64,000 nucleotides of DNA from Amphibalanus amphitrite. Lineage: Eukaryota; Arthropoda; Thecostraca; Balanomorpha; Balanidae. The notes beneath the pieces are model-generated. The model was given only the letters and a program-made list of their open reading frames with translations, had not been told where the DNA came from and did not search any database. The position numbers and the translations under genes were made by a program. The stretch is from NCBI RefSeq assembly GCF_019059575.1, contig NW_024881518.1:1116001-1180000 (forward strand). Reading direction: 5' to 3'. This document shows, in pieces, positions 45,141-57,286 of the stretch (position 1 is its first letter; every line of letters begins with the position of its first letter).

Positions 45141-45251
45141 CTTGTAAAAGAAGACTTGTGGGTGTATTTTCATCATTGTAAGGGGGGGGGGGCATATTTT
45201 TGGATTGTTGGTGCATCTGCCCCCACAAAGAGATATAAAATTACACCCCTG

Positions 45252-46089
45252 CATGTTGATGTCCCGTCCCGTCGTTCCCGGTGTCCTGCCTCTGCCAAAT
45301 CCGGAATCCCGTAGTTCGTACCCGCGTGCCATGGCTGCCCGTTCTGCTTCTCAACGTTGTCCCCAATGCCGTGTTTGGCGTTCAGTGCCAGCGTCGCTGC
45401 TCTGCGACTATTTCTGACGAAATTTTGAGCACAAAAAAACGAAGCTCCTCCATGGAGAACTTCACCTGACCTCACTGATGTCACCGATTGGACTCTGACG
45501 CCAAAAATCAGCCGGGTACCTATAACAGTCGCAGCGTCTCATAACGTTGCACCTCCCCGTTTTTCCCACGATCTAGATCTACCTAGTGACGAAACGGCGA
45601 GGGGAGGCCGGCCGGCCATCCGTCCCCTCAATTTGATACGACGAGCGTTAACCTTCGCTCTTAGGAGGAGCGGTGAATGAAACTGAAATGCGGAAAATGG
45701 AATGTGGTAACATGAGATTACCTAACGTAGGTATATAGGGTAAGGTGCCTAATTAGCGACCCTTTCTTATTTGCGACCTACCTCTCTTCAGAAAAGCTGG
45801 CAGGAGAAATCGGGGTAAGGTCAAAAGGTAACAATGTCAAAAGGTCTGTCATACTTCGGTAGTGAAATAACCTGAGCACGAGAAATTATGCAATTATATT
45901 CATCGGATGTCAGCAACTGTTCGGCCATGAAAAGTCTCGCGGGACTTAGCGGTAGGCTTTGCACCTATAGACAATTTAGTGTTCGGCTTTATCTTCGTCG
46001 TATTAAGCTTTGAAGTGTTGAAGATGCGATCGATTTGTTGGTGCACAAGCCGGCCATGATCGTATAAAATGGCTTCAACGTAGATGCGG
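45252..46089. other. Intergenic DNA, nothing recognised
   Basis: No gene or complete element seen. The first 200 bp have short GTCCCG-like repeats. Confidence 0.4.
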
Positions 46090-46337
46090 CCCTGGTGGCC
46101 CTGGTGGCGCAGTCGGTTAAGGCGTCGACCCGCGGTGCGGGCGGTGCCGGATTCGGGTTCGATTCCCGGTTCCGCCCGTTCCGCGGGCGTCGTCCCCGGC
46201 TGTGTCACCAGGTGTGGGGTAGGCTCCCACTTCAGCCGTAGCCTGGGGGGTGGGGGAACAAGGGCCAGGAGGAGGAGGAGCCCTCCTGTAAATGGGCCAC
46301 AAGTGCCCGTTGGAGAGAGGCTTGAATAAAAAAAAGA
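46090..46337 (+). mobile_element. tRNA-derived SINE
   Basis: A tRNA-like head holds an A box (TGGCGCAGTCGGTTAAGGCG, from 46104) and a B box (GGTTCGATTCC, from 46157), as in Leu-type tRNAs. A body of about 160 bp and the tail AATAAAAAAAAG follow. Acceptor-stem pairing is poor and there is no terminator right after the tRNA part, so this is a SINE and not a tRNA gene. Confidence 0.75.
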
Positions 46338-46389
46338 TCGATTAGTTTCTGAGATATAACCGGAAATGTAAAAGTGCAAATCCTACCGC

Positions 46390-47592
46390 TTAACCCGCGC
46401 CCTGGTGGGGTCTGTTTATAACGCGACCTGGTGGGGGGGGGGGGGCTATTTTTTGCCCCCCCCCCCCCCTCGTATCTCCGAAACTACTGGACGGATCCGA
46501 AAAATTCAAACGGCGTTCGAAAGGCCTGTCAAATTTGTCGAAGGAAACCAAATTTTATTGACCTCGGGGTCACCGATGACGTCACAGGTCAGGTCAAAGA
46601 TGAAATGTTTCACCGTTCACGGGTCTTCTAGGGAATGCGCTATAACACCGAGGAAAACGCATTTTGTCGGGAATCAGCGATAGGGCGTCAGTTGCCTAGT
46701 AGATATGTTGCTGTTAGAGGTCACTGGTCATACCAGGTCAGGTCACAGGTCAGGTCACCAAAGGTCACCAAGGGTCACCACATGAACCCAACTTTACTAA
46801 GGTTATGCGATGCATGTTTTATGGCCAGTTTTTCATTTCCAACTCAATGGTGTTGGTTATAAGACCATCAGGTACGGTTTAGGTCACTTTCTGGTGGAGG
46901 TCAGGTCAAGGTCAGGTCAAAAAAGGTCAAATTTCAAAGTTGATATTTTTGCGTAAAATGGGTATTGATTCGATGCAGCTCGTCACGGGGAGTCTAATGG
47001 TGGTCTTTGTTTTGCGCTACGAGGTCTAGAATTGCTGAAAATTGAGTTTGAAAATTTGACGTCATCAATTTTGAACAGTTTTTTCGCTATAACTTGGCCA
47101 AAAAAAGAGGTATCGATCTCAAATTTGGTATTTAGATAGAAGGCGGTAAGGACTATCACATATATTCCGGTTTTTGCGAAATTCAAAAAAACTTTTTGGA
47201 TTTTCTGGCTATTATATTTAAAAAATCTATTTTTTGATTTTTAGGGGTCAAAATCCAAAAATTTCAAAAATCCGAGATAGCAGTTTTGTAGCCCTGTCTA
47301 TTCTACAGCTTTTATGTTTGTATCATTTTTCTGTATTTGCAAAGCTATAGGCCTGACAGCTCTTCCCGCGAAACCCTTTTTTGGGTCGAAAACGGCAGAA
47401 CATGACGTCACTCTGACGTCATTTTCGGCCAACCTATCATAGCCTTTGGAAAAATTTTTGGTCACAATATGTAAAATTGATGTCCGGGAGGGTACTGAAA
47501 GTTTGGTGACGATCGGCGCAGTGGTTCTGGAGATATATTGAAAAGTCTGGAGGGGGGGCAAAAAATAACCCCCCCACCAGGTCGCGGGTTAA
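46390..47592. mobile_element. TTAA-flanked CCCGCGC-end element, copy 1
   Basis: TTAA at 46390-46393 and 47589-47592. Ends are CCCGCGCCCTGGTGGGG and, inverted, CCCGCGACCTGGTGGGG, each followed by C/G homopolymers and TATTTTTTGCC. The interior carries repeated AGGTCAGGTCA (46720-46935) and TGACGTCA motifs. No transposase. PiggyBac-like by target site and C-rich ends. Confidence 0.88.
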
Positions 47593-49962
47593 TCTCGCGA
47601 GAGCCGTACCTAAATACCGGCGCATAACTTCCCGGACTCGGCTCTTAATTATGAACACTAAGCATGCAGTGCAGTTGAGTGTCTATCATATCCGTCTCAC
47701 AGCTGCCTATGAATGTGCGTCTGCGCCCGACAGACGGAGTAGTTATGTGTCGGTGTTGGTTGCATGGCAGCTGACATGCCATTGTCCCTCGCTTTGTCTG
47801 GAATGCTGGATGACTGTTTGGGAGTCCAGGCAACAGGCAAAACTGCTCGGGTTTGTCTTGTCCGGCGATCTGCTACGCATTATCCATCATCATTCGTGCA
47901 GATTTTCCTCCTGGGCGGGGCAGACGACAGGGCTTCCATTGGATATGGATTAACTTGCAACTTGCAGCTGTGGGCTGTGGCCTGGCCCGCACCCGAGGAT
48001 TGTCGACAACTGCTCAGGCGTTCGGCAAATGGAAGCAAGTTAGATCCCTACTTAAATATTTTTGCAGAATGCTTTCAGAACTTTCAAGGGAACAGATCTC
48101 ACTTTAAGTTATCTTTTTATCAATCAATCAGTCAATTAAGTATTATTGTAGACACAATTTCTAACGCATGCAATGTGGAGGTGGGGAATTTAAAGTTATG
48201 TTTGATCTTCGCCGAACCTAGAGATCAGTTTTCCCTGAGAGAGGGGGACGGGGTGAGGACTCTCCGGCCGTTTATCTGAACTAAAATGAACTAGAATTGA
48301 ACTACACGCTTGAAATAGTCGTTTGCGATATTACGAGACGTAATGATTGAGGTTTTTCTTGTGAACATTTTCGTAAAAAGGTAAAAAAACGTGATTTTTG
48401 CCCACCGTGTTTTTCATGATCCACTAGCGCTTTAATTAAATACCATATTTTTGGAAAAGGTCAAATAAGGATGTTGCCCTCAGGTCGAGGTCAGGTTACG
48501 GTCTGTCAAGTCAAGTCACGAAGCTGGTTGAAAGAGGTTATACCTACATATCGCATATACTTCTTTAGTCCATTTGGTTGTTTCTCGATTCGTTATATCA
48601 ATTCGATCGGGAATTATTGACATAAAAACACCGATGGCCCCATTGACGTCATGCCTACATAACGTCGAGCAAGGCGAGCAATGCAAAAGCGAAGCATCAT
48701 CCAATCTTGCATGAAGTGTATAAAATAACGTTTAGGTACATGAGCCTGAAATAGTCATTTATAACTTTCGGCGATACTAAATACCTAACAATTGTAAATG
48801 ATGTCATGGTTCAATAAACTGACCTGACTTGAAAATGCACTTGATGAATAAAAAACAGCCAAAAGCAAAGATCAAGTATTCCTACTTTACGCTCTCTATA
48901 CGGCTCGCACAAAATCCTGAAAAAAAAAATCGTCAGAGGGATCATGGCACCCCCCCCCCCCACCCCACCACCACCAACCGAACAAGGTTTAAGTGGCAAT
49001 CGGTCTAATCGCATGCAATGCCTCATGACTGACACTTGACAACAATAACAAGTTACGCCTTGAATTTTGCTAACACGCATTGTTACGGTTGGTAGTTTCC
49101 CCCAGCTGTCACATTGCACGGATCAGAGACCGCTGATAAGTATCGCTTTCATAACTGACACCTCCGACAGTTTCCAATTCCAAAGCATTTCTACGCTGAC
49201 CCGTTCCGGGTTTTGAAACTCGTCCTATAAATTCGTTATCTCAAGTTAGGCACATATCCGTAAACCGTTATGTAATGTGTCGGCACGTGCCATGATATTT
49301 ATTACTTCACAGTCGGGACTCGGGTCGAGATCGAAAGAATGGGTTGGCTTGTAGTTCACCTCTTGGACTTTTGGTCCGCTGCATGTCCTTCTGAACAGGT
49401 ATGAGTAATTAAATCGAGGCTGTTACGCCAGTAGGATCCCGTACTGTTGTTCCTACTTACCGCACGGCGCATATTAGTGATGTCAGTTGTCTACAGAAAA
49501 TCAGGATACCGATACCAAACCAAAACAAAAAACAAAATGGGAAAATACCGGAACCAAACCAACTTGGGAATATGAGGGAAACCCCAACTTTTTACCAAAT
49601 TATCAACCTCTTATACATTAGTGAGGATTCATATTATAACACCAACAAAATACCAAAAGCATTAGAATTGAAATACCAAATACCAATTTGGAATCGGCTG
49701 GTATCGGTATACCAAAAAGCTGGTATCCGATCGACATCTCTAGCGCACATATTCCCGTAGCTCCATCGGCACTGCTGGAATGCGGCACAGGAAAGACGAT
49801 CGCACCGTTGTTAACTGCTACTGGAACTATTTTACCTTCTGGGAGACACGTCACAGCCGTGCCCAGCCCCGTGCTGCGCTCGCTCCCCCCCCCCCTCCCC
49901 ACCCCGGTGTGTAGATACAGGAAGCTACAGGACAGTGTTGCAGTAATGCAGTCGTGCACCGG
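47593..49962. other. Intergenic DNA, no supported gene
   Basis: Three overlapping open frames at 47650-48280 have no recognisable motif, start context or codon bias. A run of C's lies at 48950-48970. CCAAAC/ACCAA-type low complexity occurs at 49510-49720. Confidence 0.4.
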
Positions 49963-49969
49963 TATAAAT
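49963..49969 (+). promoter_or_regulatory. TATA box of the Tyr/Pro-rich peptide gene
   Basis: TATAAAT, about 100 bp before the start codon at 50064. Transcription would begin near 49993, leaving a 70-nt 5' UTR. Confidence 0.6.
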
Positions 49970-50063
49970 GTGGGCTGCACTGGAGCACCAACGCACATTG
50001 GTCCAGGACACCGTCGTGACTTAGGCTCTGAGAGCTGGTCAGGGGACAGACAGTCACACAAAC

Positions 50064-51629
50064 ATGAAGGTGAGGTGGCCGGTCGTGGGGCAGAGCTGGT
50101 TAGTGATTTCAAAAACAAACGATTCTTAAAACAGACGTCGCTAGATTTTATAATTTGCTTATTTGTTCCTTGTTTAGGCATTGCTTGAGCCTTGATGAGG
50201 CTTAAATTTGAGGAGGCCTTCCGAGAAAAAATGTCGTCGCGGGTATTGATCACTTTGGTTCATAGGTACGAAGCTCTGGCTCAAATTGTGGCAAGTACCT
50301 AACGTTCGAGCTTTGCCCACCGTCAAATATTCAGGGCGTGGGCGCAATGCGTACCCTTATTAATTATTCATCGCTGTTGTTGCCAGGAACTTTCTTTACC
50401 GAGCAGTTTCACATCAACTTGATTGGCAGAAGTGCATTTTGTCCATTTGCCGTGCTTTGATGAGCTGTCAGCCAAATGCATGCACTGAACAGCCAATAGA
50501 GACTGTTAGAACCGATGTGTGCTTGGATGAAATGATACCGGCACTCCTCGCCAAACGATCATGTGGTGCTGCTCAACTGATGCAGAGGAAACATGCTACT
50601 GTTAGTCGTATAAATGCAAGAAAGAACGGAGTTAAGAGGGCGCTCAGTCATTTCTTGTGCGTTTGGATCACTGCAAAATGCAGACTAGACCGGAATTTCC
50701 CGTTCGTTTTGGGACTTGGTAGGTATAACGAAGAGACAGACATGGTCCTGGCGATTGGTGCAGTGCTCGATTTAGGCTCGAAGTTGTCATACCGTTTACG
50801 CTTGGTGGCCAGTGGACGTAGAAACAAGCCTTATAATTTGGGACATCTTGTGCTGGAAGTTAATTGTAAGCTTGCATTACTCAGTGCAAAAGAAAGCATC
50901 GACTCCTGCTATCCCCTCATCCATCAAAGACTGACACATTTGACTGTCTTTCTCCCCAGGCGGTGATTCTCCTGTGTCTGGCGGCGCTGGCGCTCGCCGA
51001 CGACCCCGTCTCCACGCCCGTCGTCAACAGCGTCGGCTACGGCGTGCCGTACCCGGTGCCGTACCCGGTGCCGTACCCGCGGCCGTACTACCGGCGGTAC
51101 TACCCGCGCGGACAGGCGTACTACAACTACAACGTCCACTACCCCTACTACGGAGCGCAGCAGGTAAACACGGCTATTTAACATTATTTTCGAAACAATA
51201 TAGTTACTGATATAGCAACGCTTGTTGCTTTTTCGTTTATCCAGTCACGACGATTTATTTCAAGGATGCAAATCATTCTTCTAAAACCAGCAACAATCAA
51301 GAGGGTGAAGCAATCTTTGGCAATTCATTTAACTAAGGTTTCTGTGTCACACCTCATCCCTGCATTGGTCCTCAGCAGGTGCCACCTTTCGTAGCATCAC
51401 TTCAGACTGATTCGACATGCGTAAAACACACGGATATGCAATGTGATATATCGTTTTAAGTCCACTTCCAATCGTGAGCACTCAATCTCTAACCTTTGAC
51501 CTGACCCTTGACCCTTTGACCTTTCCTCAGGGTAAGGAGGAGCTGATTGACTACTACGGCACCCGCGGATCGTACTACGTCAACGAGCCCTTCAGCAACA
51601 GCTACGTCTCCTACAACTACCGAAGCTAG
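50064..51629 (+). CDS. Small secreted Tyr/Pro-rich (cuticle-like) peptide
   Basis: Three exons: 50064-50069, 50960-51163 and 51531-51629, joined in phase 0 with GTGAGG and GTAAAC donors and pyrimidine-rich CAG acceptors. The product is 102 residues. The first exon codes only Met-Lys, a layout common in arthropod cuticle and secreted-peptide genes. Residues 1-15 form a signal peptide (MKAVILLCLAALALA). The mature part has three tandem PYPVPYPVPYPRPY-type steps, then a Tyr/Asn-rich stretch, and ends FSNSYVSYNYRS. Tyrosine and proline make up a large share of the mature chain; apart from one Cys in the signal it has no cysteine. No chitin-binding R&R domain is seen. A structural or cross-linked matrix role is inferred from composition only. 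Confidence 0.85.
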
Positions 51630-52074
51630 ACGGTCAAAGACTGCTTCACCGAACAGATAAATCGCCACCAGATATTTCATGAAGCCAACGTCATGAGCGC
51701 CATCAGCATTGGAGACTGGCGCTGAAAGCTAGTTATTTATTCGTTGACCTACTCGTCTGAACTAGTGAATGGTATAAGAATTGAACTGTGCTGCTCAATG
51801 ACAACGGTAGTTCTCTTTTGCAGTTGCTGGAATAATTGCATATTCGAAAAGATATATTTTTGACCGGTGTGAAGTTGTTCCGTGTTAAAAAACTTGACGA
51901 GATATTGTAATTGATTTTCGTGCAAATATAAGTAACAAATTCTCCACATGTCACGATATTTCACGCGGTGACCAGCGACACAAAACTTTTTCAAAAGTTT
52001 CGAAGGTTTAAATTTCAAGGTTACCTATCATGGTGAGCCCCTACGATTTCCGCTTCAGTTAGTATTTGGACATA

Positions 52075-52355
52075 TTAGCCGTTTTCACGACGGCCATCTG
52101 GTACACATTTGGTGCACATTTGGTGCAGATTAGGTGCGAATTCGGTCAAATTAGGTTCAGTATATCTTTTAGTAGCTATCAGCTAGGGTTGCACTAATTG
52201 CTTATATGTCTGCTTTTTCATATTATCAGAGAGTATCATCGTTTAAAACACTGAAATAAATTCATGAAATGATGATATTTGCTGTAAAAGAGATTAGGTG
52301 CAGATTTGGTCAAATTAGGTGCACTCACCGGATAGCCCGTCGTGAAAACGGCTAA
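52075..52355. mobile_element. Small MITE
   Basis: Inverted ends TAGCCGTTTTCACGACGG (left) and the complement on the right, flanked by TA. About 280 bp, with internal GATTAGGTGCAGATTTGGTC repeats. No coding capacity. Confidence 0.8.
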
Positions 52356-52411
52356 TAAATCCTCGTCGGTAAGACTATCGTAAAAGGGGCTCGGCCTGAT
52401 GGTCTATACCA

Positions 52412-54978
52412 TTAACCCGCGCATGACTGGGGGTGGGGGGCTTTACAGAGACCCCCTCCCGTTTTTCGGCAATATCATCTAAACCGTTTCACAGATCAAC
52501 ACAAAACTTGCAGTACGCTCAGCGGCATCAATTTGACACCTTGTGTTAAAATTTCAACTTTCTAGCTACTATTGTTTGGCCGTAAATGACGTCAGAGTGA
52601 CGTCATGTCGGCCGATTTTGATGCAAAATTTTGAATTACGGCAAACGCTCTCAAAAACTTAGTTTTAAAGCTAGATCCAATTTCTTTGCATCAGTGGACT
52701 ACAAATACACGTAGCTATCAAACTGCTATCTCGAATTTTCGAAATTTTGAAAATGTTGAAAAATATTTTTTTACAAAATTACAAAAAAAAATACATTTTC
52801 TGATGTTTTCAAAAAGTATGGTGGTGTGGGGTAATTTGAATATATTTTTACGTCTTCTCCGTTGTACCAAATTCCAGCTCAACCCTGGATGAAGAAAAAC
52901 TGCTTCAGTAGCGCAAGTGTCGCTTGCTTTCACCGTGCAAGCCTCATTTTTGGACGAGCCGAGCATACCTTGAATAGCATAGCCTCACTTCTTCACCAAG
53001 TCACGGTGTGTTCAAATTGCCCCACCGTGGGGTAATTTGAACATACTGTCTTTACCTGTCATAAAAACGATAGTCTCGCCAGCACCGATGTTGTTTGACA
53101 CATAAACAAATAGGCAGAACAATTCTAAACATACCTTCACTTGAAAAATCAACACAACAACAAAAATAACAGTTGCAGAGTATCAATATCTGCACGCTGC
53201 ACACCGGTCAGTTGACAGAATTCGCCTCTCTTCAATTAACAGAACGTCTATCACTTTTGCTCGATAAAAACTTTCCCAACCTTACTGCATCTGTTATAGT
53301 GGTGCCAATCGAAACCTGGACATTTGGAGTTCTGATTCTGTCCAATAGCCGATTCGGAATTGGTTGGACAAAGGTAGCAGACTGAACAACATTGGACGAT
53401 GGCTTGCTACACTTCAGCGCTTTTTATAAAGTAATCGTGCATAGCATTGATTGGCGAATGGAAAGCTTGTTAAGCTCTCAATATATTGAACACTTTTCTG
53501 CTGGTAAAATTACATTATGAGCAGTTTAAACGACAGTTTTGAGTGTTGATTTATGCGTAATTTTCGGACATATTTGGACAAATGGCTGACTTTAACATTT
53601 TTGAACGGAAATCAACAAAAATGCCGGACATTAGACGGATATTAGACGTAAGTTTTATAAAACTGGCATCACTAATCTGCTACTGCTTTGGGTCGAAAAT
53701 ATTGGCAAAAAAAAAACTGGGAGCGTTGTTTTTCGGAGCTATCCCTGTCTTCACTGAAATTCTCACACTATGTTCCAATCAGGGTACCTATATTGAATTA
53801 GGGTTCAAATTACCCCACGCTAAAAGTTATTTTGCCATATTTAAAAACAGGTTTCAAAAGCAAATTTCTTGGATTGAAGGCACTGATTAGGTCATTGTAC
53901 AACAAAAGCCGTTGCGTATTAGCCGCTAGCAATGCAAGATTGTGCGCTGCAATGAAGTTGCAATGACGTGTTTTTAGGCGTTTTTACTTGCGAAATTGAT
54001 TTTTTTACAGTGTGCGTCAACATCTTCATTCCCTGAAACTGTAAACCCCGTTCATATGATAGCCCTTTTAGCTACGATAGTTTCCCTCATTTGTCTTATT
54101 GTCATGCCACTTATGGATTTTCCGTAATTTTGTGTTTTCACACTATGTTCAAATTGCCCCACATGTTTAAATTACCCCACCCTACCCTATTTGATTTTTC
54201 GCAACAACCGGAATAAATGTGATAGAACACAGACTGATAAACTAATCCAGCAAGTTTAAGCCCAATATCCTAAAAAGGCCAAGTCATTTTCATCATTGTC
54301 AAAATTTTACAATTATATATTTTTCAAAACCATTTATTAGTACGTTTTTTGACATCATACAGCAATATAAATGGAACCATCGTGTTCCTGAGCTGAAACT
54401 GCATCGGATAGGCACCTTTTTTTTGTTGAAGAATTTCATTTTCAAAATTTGACCTTTTCTGACCTCAAATTAACCTGGCTTCCGGTAAATTCAGCTGAAA
54501 ATGACCTTAAATGACACAGACGACATTATTGTCGAAATCTACGTGTAAAATGGACCATAAAACATGCGTCACGTGACCGATACATGATATACAATTTTCG
54601 TGACCTAGGATGACCTGGCCTTGACCTGAAAAATAAGAAGTAAAAGTTTGGTACCCTCAGGGCATCTAATGCATATATCAAGGAGTGCGTAAGCCAAAAA
54701 TGAGCCTGATCAGACTTGTCAGCCGGCGGCCAGAGCCTAAATTGTAAACAAGCAAAAATGCCGATAATTTTTACTTTGACCTGACCTGTGACGTTGTCGG
54801 TGACCTCGAAGTCAATGAAAATAGGTTTCGTTCAACAGTTTTTCCAGGGCTATCAGACGCCGTTTGAACTTTGACGATCGACCCAGTAGTTTCAGAGATA
54901 GGAGGGGGCTCTGGAGAGCCCCCCCCCCCCCTTCAGTCACTCGCGTTATGGAAAATACCCCAGTCATGCGCGGGTTAT
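52412..54978. mobile_element. CCCGCGC-end element, copy 2, with a nested element
   Basis: TTAA at 52412-52415 and a mutated TTAT at 54975-54978. Ends are CCCGCGCATGACTGGGG on both sides (inverted). The interior resembles copies 1 and 3 (GACGTCAGAGTGACGTCA, then GTCAAAATTTTG-type segments). An insertion at 52819-54187 accounts for its extra length. Confidence 0.85.
52819..54187. mobile_element. TA-flanked element with GTGGGGTAATTT ends
   Basis: TA at 52817-52818 and 54188-54189. Ends read TGGTGGTGTGGGGTAATTT and, inverted, GGGTAGGGTGGGGTAATTT. Further copies of TGGGGTAATTTGAACATA, direct and inverted, lie at 53000-53050 and 54140-54170. No transposase seen. A 102-codon frame at 53582-53890 has no motif. 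Confidence 0.7.
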
Positions 54979-56010
54979 TGTGAGGTCACACGACCAGCCT
55001 GACCTCAGATGAAGGTTATAAAAAGTCCGAGTAAAGGAATACGAGTCTTTGTGGAGTGACTATCCGTAAGTTCAATCTCCCCGCGAAAGATTCCCTGGCA
55101 TTATAGGAGTGTTGCGAAGTTGGGCCTTTTTGTGACCGTATAGATTGCAGAGGTTTGTTTATGGCGTTATAGGCCAGTGACCTGACACCTGACAGGACCT
55201 AAAAATGCGATGGATGTCACAATATCGAGCTTGAATTAGAGGTCATGTACCTACGCCAATTTTCAGCCCCTTTATCAACAACTCGTTTTGAGCAATAGCG
55301 AGAAAACGTCTGTAAATGTCCCCTCCCCACGCTGGAAATGTTAAAAATAATTTTGGCATCATGGCTTAATTGATTTGACTTTTAATCATTTGCTCTGTTC
55401 AAAGTAAAAGATACACATCTTTTTCATATGGATGCTGCTACTATTAAATATTGCTCCTTGTTTTCGATTAAGCTGATGAAATTGTTACTATGAAAAGTAC
55501 CTAATAGAAATTAGTCGATATTGTTGCATGGACCTAAACGTTCACCGCTCAGATGTCTAGGCATTTATGCTGAATAGTGTGCCTACTGGCTGATCCCTGG
55601 AGAATTCAGGCTACAGCATAGGTAGGTACTTCAATTAGATATGCACACACGAACACTCGCGCACGCACGCAACGCACACACACATGTGGTCTGATTGAAT
55701 GAACCCTTCGTTCCCAATTCACAGCTGATAACAGTACAAACATACGCCAATTGTTAGTGCTTAGTTATGAATAACAAATTAAATAATGATAGATATGCTG
55801 AACAGCCACTACCAAGCGTGCGCCGCTGCGCACCGTAGACCGCATGTGACATCGAAAACACGAAACTTGTAATGTCTCTTATTTCCCTGTGGGTTAGGCT
55901 GGCAAACTTCTTTCGTTTGCTAATTCACTGCCAGTCCTTGGAGGTTCCACACAGTTCCGTCGATGTCGCAAATCAAACTAAAGGCCTCACAACACGTCGC
56001 TACTGAAGCG
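54979..56010. other. Intergenic DNA upstream of the PAN-like gene
   Basis: A short CA/GC dinucleotide run (ACACACGAACACTCGCGCACGC-like) lies at 55640-55685. No gene recognised. Confidence 0.45.
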
Positions 56011-56016
56011 TATAAA
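56011..56016 (+). promoter_or_regulatory. TATA box of the PAN-like gene
   Basis: TATAAA with a TCTAGTCACACTG-type initiator 30 bp downstream (about 56041). This gives a 5' UTR of about 250 nt before the ATG at 56294. Confidence 0.6.
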
Positions 56017-56293
56017 GGATCACACCGACCAGCCGCGGCGTCTAGTCACACTGAAAAGCAGCTACGGGCGACTACGTACAGGACAAGCTTGGCCTACAGT
56101 TTTGGGATATTTTTTTTAATTCTAAGAAGTACTGAAGGACGTTAAAAAGTTTCCGACTGCCGTTTCTGATAGTTTTAGTGAGGCTCCAAGGAGTCTAGTG
56201 GGGTCCTGTATTATTTTAGTCATCTAGCTCTGTAGACGGATCGACACCAAGACAGCTTGTGAGACGGAAAGACGGATTGAGTGTTACAAGATC

Positions 56294-57286
56294 ATGAAGC
56301 ACGCGAGGAGTCTGGTCAGGGTAGCTATTCTCTTCAGCACGCTGCTAAGCCTGGCGCTGCTGGCTGAAGCCTGTCTAGAGACGGCCTGGAGCGAGGGATA
56401 CTTGGGCGTCAACAACACCATCGAAACGGTCGTCCTCTCCTCCAGCAGCGGCTCCGGCTGCTCCTGCTGTGCTCTCTGCCACCAGAGCCCGGCCTGCGCC
56501 AGCCTCAGCTTCAGCCCTGCGACCGGAGAGTGTCGACTGCACAGCACAGTCGCCGGATACGACACCCTGACTCCGAGTAGCAGCTGGAAGTACTTTGTGA
56601 TCCCGGGCCGCTCACAGCACCACCAGTTCTGTCGGCAGGACTCGGACTGTCTGGTGAAGGGCGACTTCTGTCGGGGCCGCGTCTGCACCAATCTGGACAT
56701 CGTCACCTGCCGCACGATCTACGAAAACTTCCAGGCCGAGGGCAAGTTCGGTGAATGGGCTCTGATGTACGGATGGATTTCTAAAAGGACTTATCAGCTA
56801 TCGTGCACCATGAGACAAGGAAGTCCGGGATTTACACGGATCTTCAGAAGCGGTAATGGACTCGTGTTCAGCCCAGCAAATGTCAAAAACTACCACTCGG
56901 AGGCGCCGACACAGGACGCATACTCAATCCTCTTCCTCGCCGAAGAGATCCGCCTCTCGGGGAAGGAACCCACCTACCAAATGATTTTCTGGAGTAAGAC
57001 TCTGTCCGTGCGTTTCAGCAACATCCCCCGCTCCGAGCCTGCGGTGGCCACTTCCCCTCGTGACAGTCCCCAAGGCACCATCACCAAGAACCTCGCCGAC
57101 TCGGACCTGAAGGGGGTAGCGCTGCCGTACCTGTCTCCGACCGCGCGCGCCGAGCCTGGCTACGACCTGCTGGTGTCACGGGTCACCACCTCGTCGCCCT
57201 GGGGCGAGGTTCGCTCGCTGGCGCGAACAGACGGCCAGTTGTGGGGCGGGCGCCTGCAGGGGCTCAGTGTCCTTATCAGGGAGTAG
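56294..57286 (+). CDS. Secreted PAN/apple-like protein of unknown function
   Basis: A single exon of 330 residues. Residues 1-26 are a signal peptide (hydrophobic AILFSTLLSLALLAEA). Residues 27-105 look like a PAN/apple domain: Cys at 27, 56, 58, 59, 62, 68 and 80, with the CCALCHQSPACASLSF pattern and the end WKYFVIPG. A second small Cys knot follows at 113-139 (five Cys in QFC..DC....FC....C......C). Residues 140-330 form a region with one further Cys, rich in aromatic motifs (WALMYGW, TRIFRSGNG), which I do not recognise. PAN domains bind proteins or carbohydrates, so an extracellular binding role is likely; the ligand is unknown. The coding part is GC-rich relative to its flanks. Confidence 0.85.
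   Translation: MKHARSLVRVAILFSTLLSLALLAEACLETAWSEGYLGVNNTIETVVLSSSSGSGCSCCALCHQSPACASLSFSPATGECRLHSTVAGYDTLTPSSSWKYFVIPGRSQHHQFCRQDSDCLVKGDFCRGRVCTNLDIVTCRTIYENFQAEGKFGEWALMYGWISKRTYQLSCTMRQGSPGFTRIFRSGNGLVFSPANVKNYHSEAPTQDAYSILFLAEEIRLSGKEPTYQMIFWSKTLSVRFSNIPRSEPAVATSPRDSPQGTITKNLADSDLKGVALPYLSPTARAEPGYDLLVSRVTTSSPWGEVRSLARTDGQLWGGRLQGLSVLIRE

Larger units (their letters stand above)
40499..45251. mobile_element. hAT-like element with GGGCGCC array; hosts two further elements
   Basis: Ends are CAGGGGTGTAATTTT on the left and, inverted, the same 15 bases on the right. The 8-bp duplication is CATGTTGT / CATGTTGA (40491-40498 and 45252-45259, one mismatch). Its own DNA is about 0.9 kb: a GGGCGCC array at 40540-40706 and 44595-45140, interrupted by 40707-44586. 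No transposase. Confidence 0.88.

Noticed and set aside
46090-46170. Functional tRNA gene
   Set aside because: A and B boxes are present, but stems pair poorly and a SINE body with an A-rich tail follows.
47651-48279. Three overlapping frames of 84-171 codons
   Set aside because: All three frames are open over the same DNA, none shows a motif or splice context.
50439-50966. 175-codon open frame in the first intron of the Tyr/Pro-rich peptide gene
   Set aside because: No motif, no signal peptide and no codon bias; it ends exactly in the splice acceptor of exon 2 and is probably chance.
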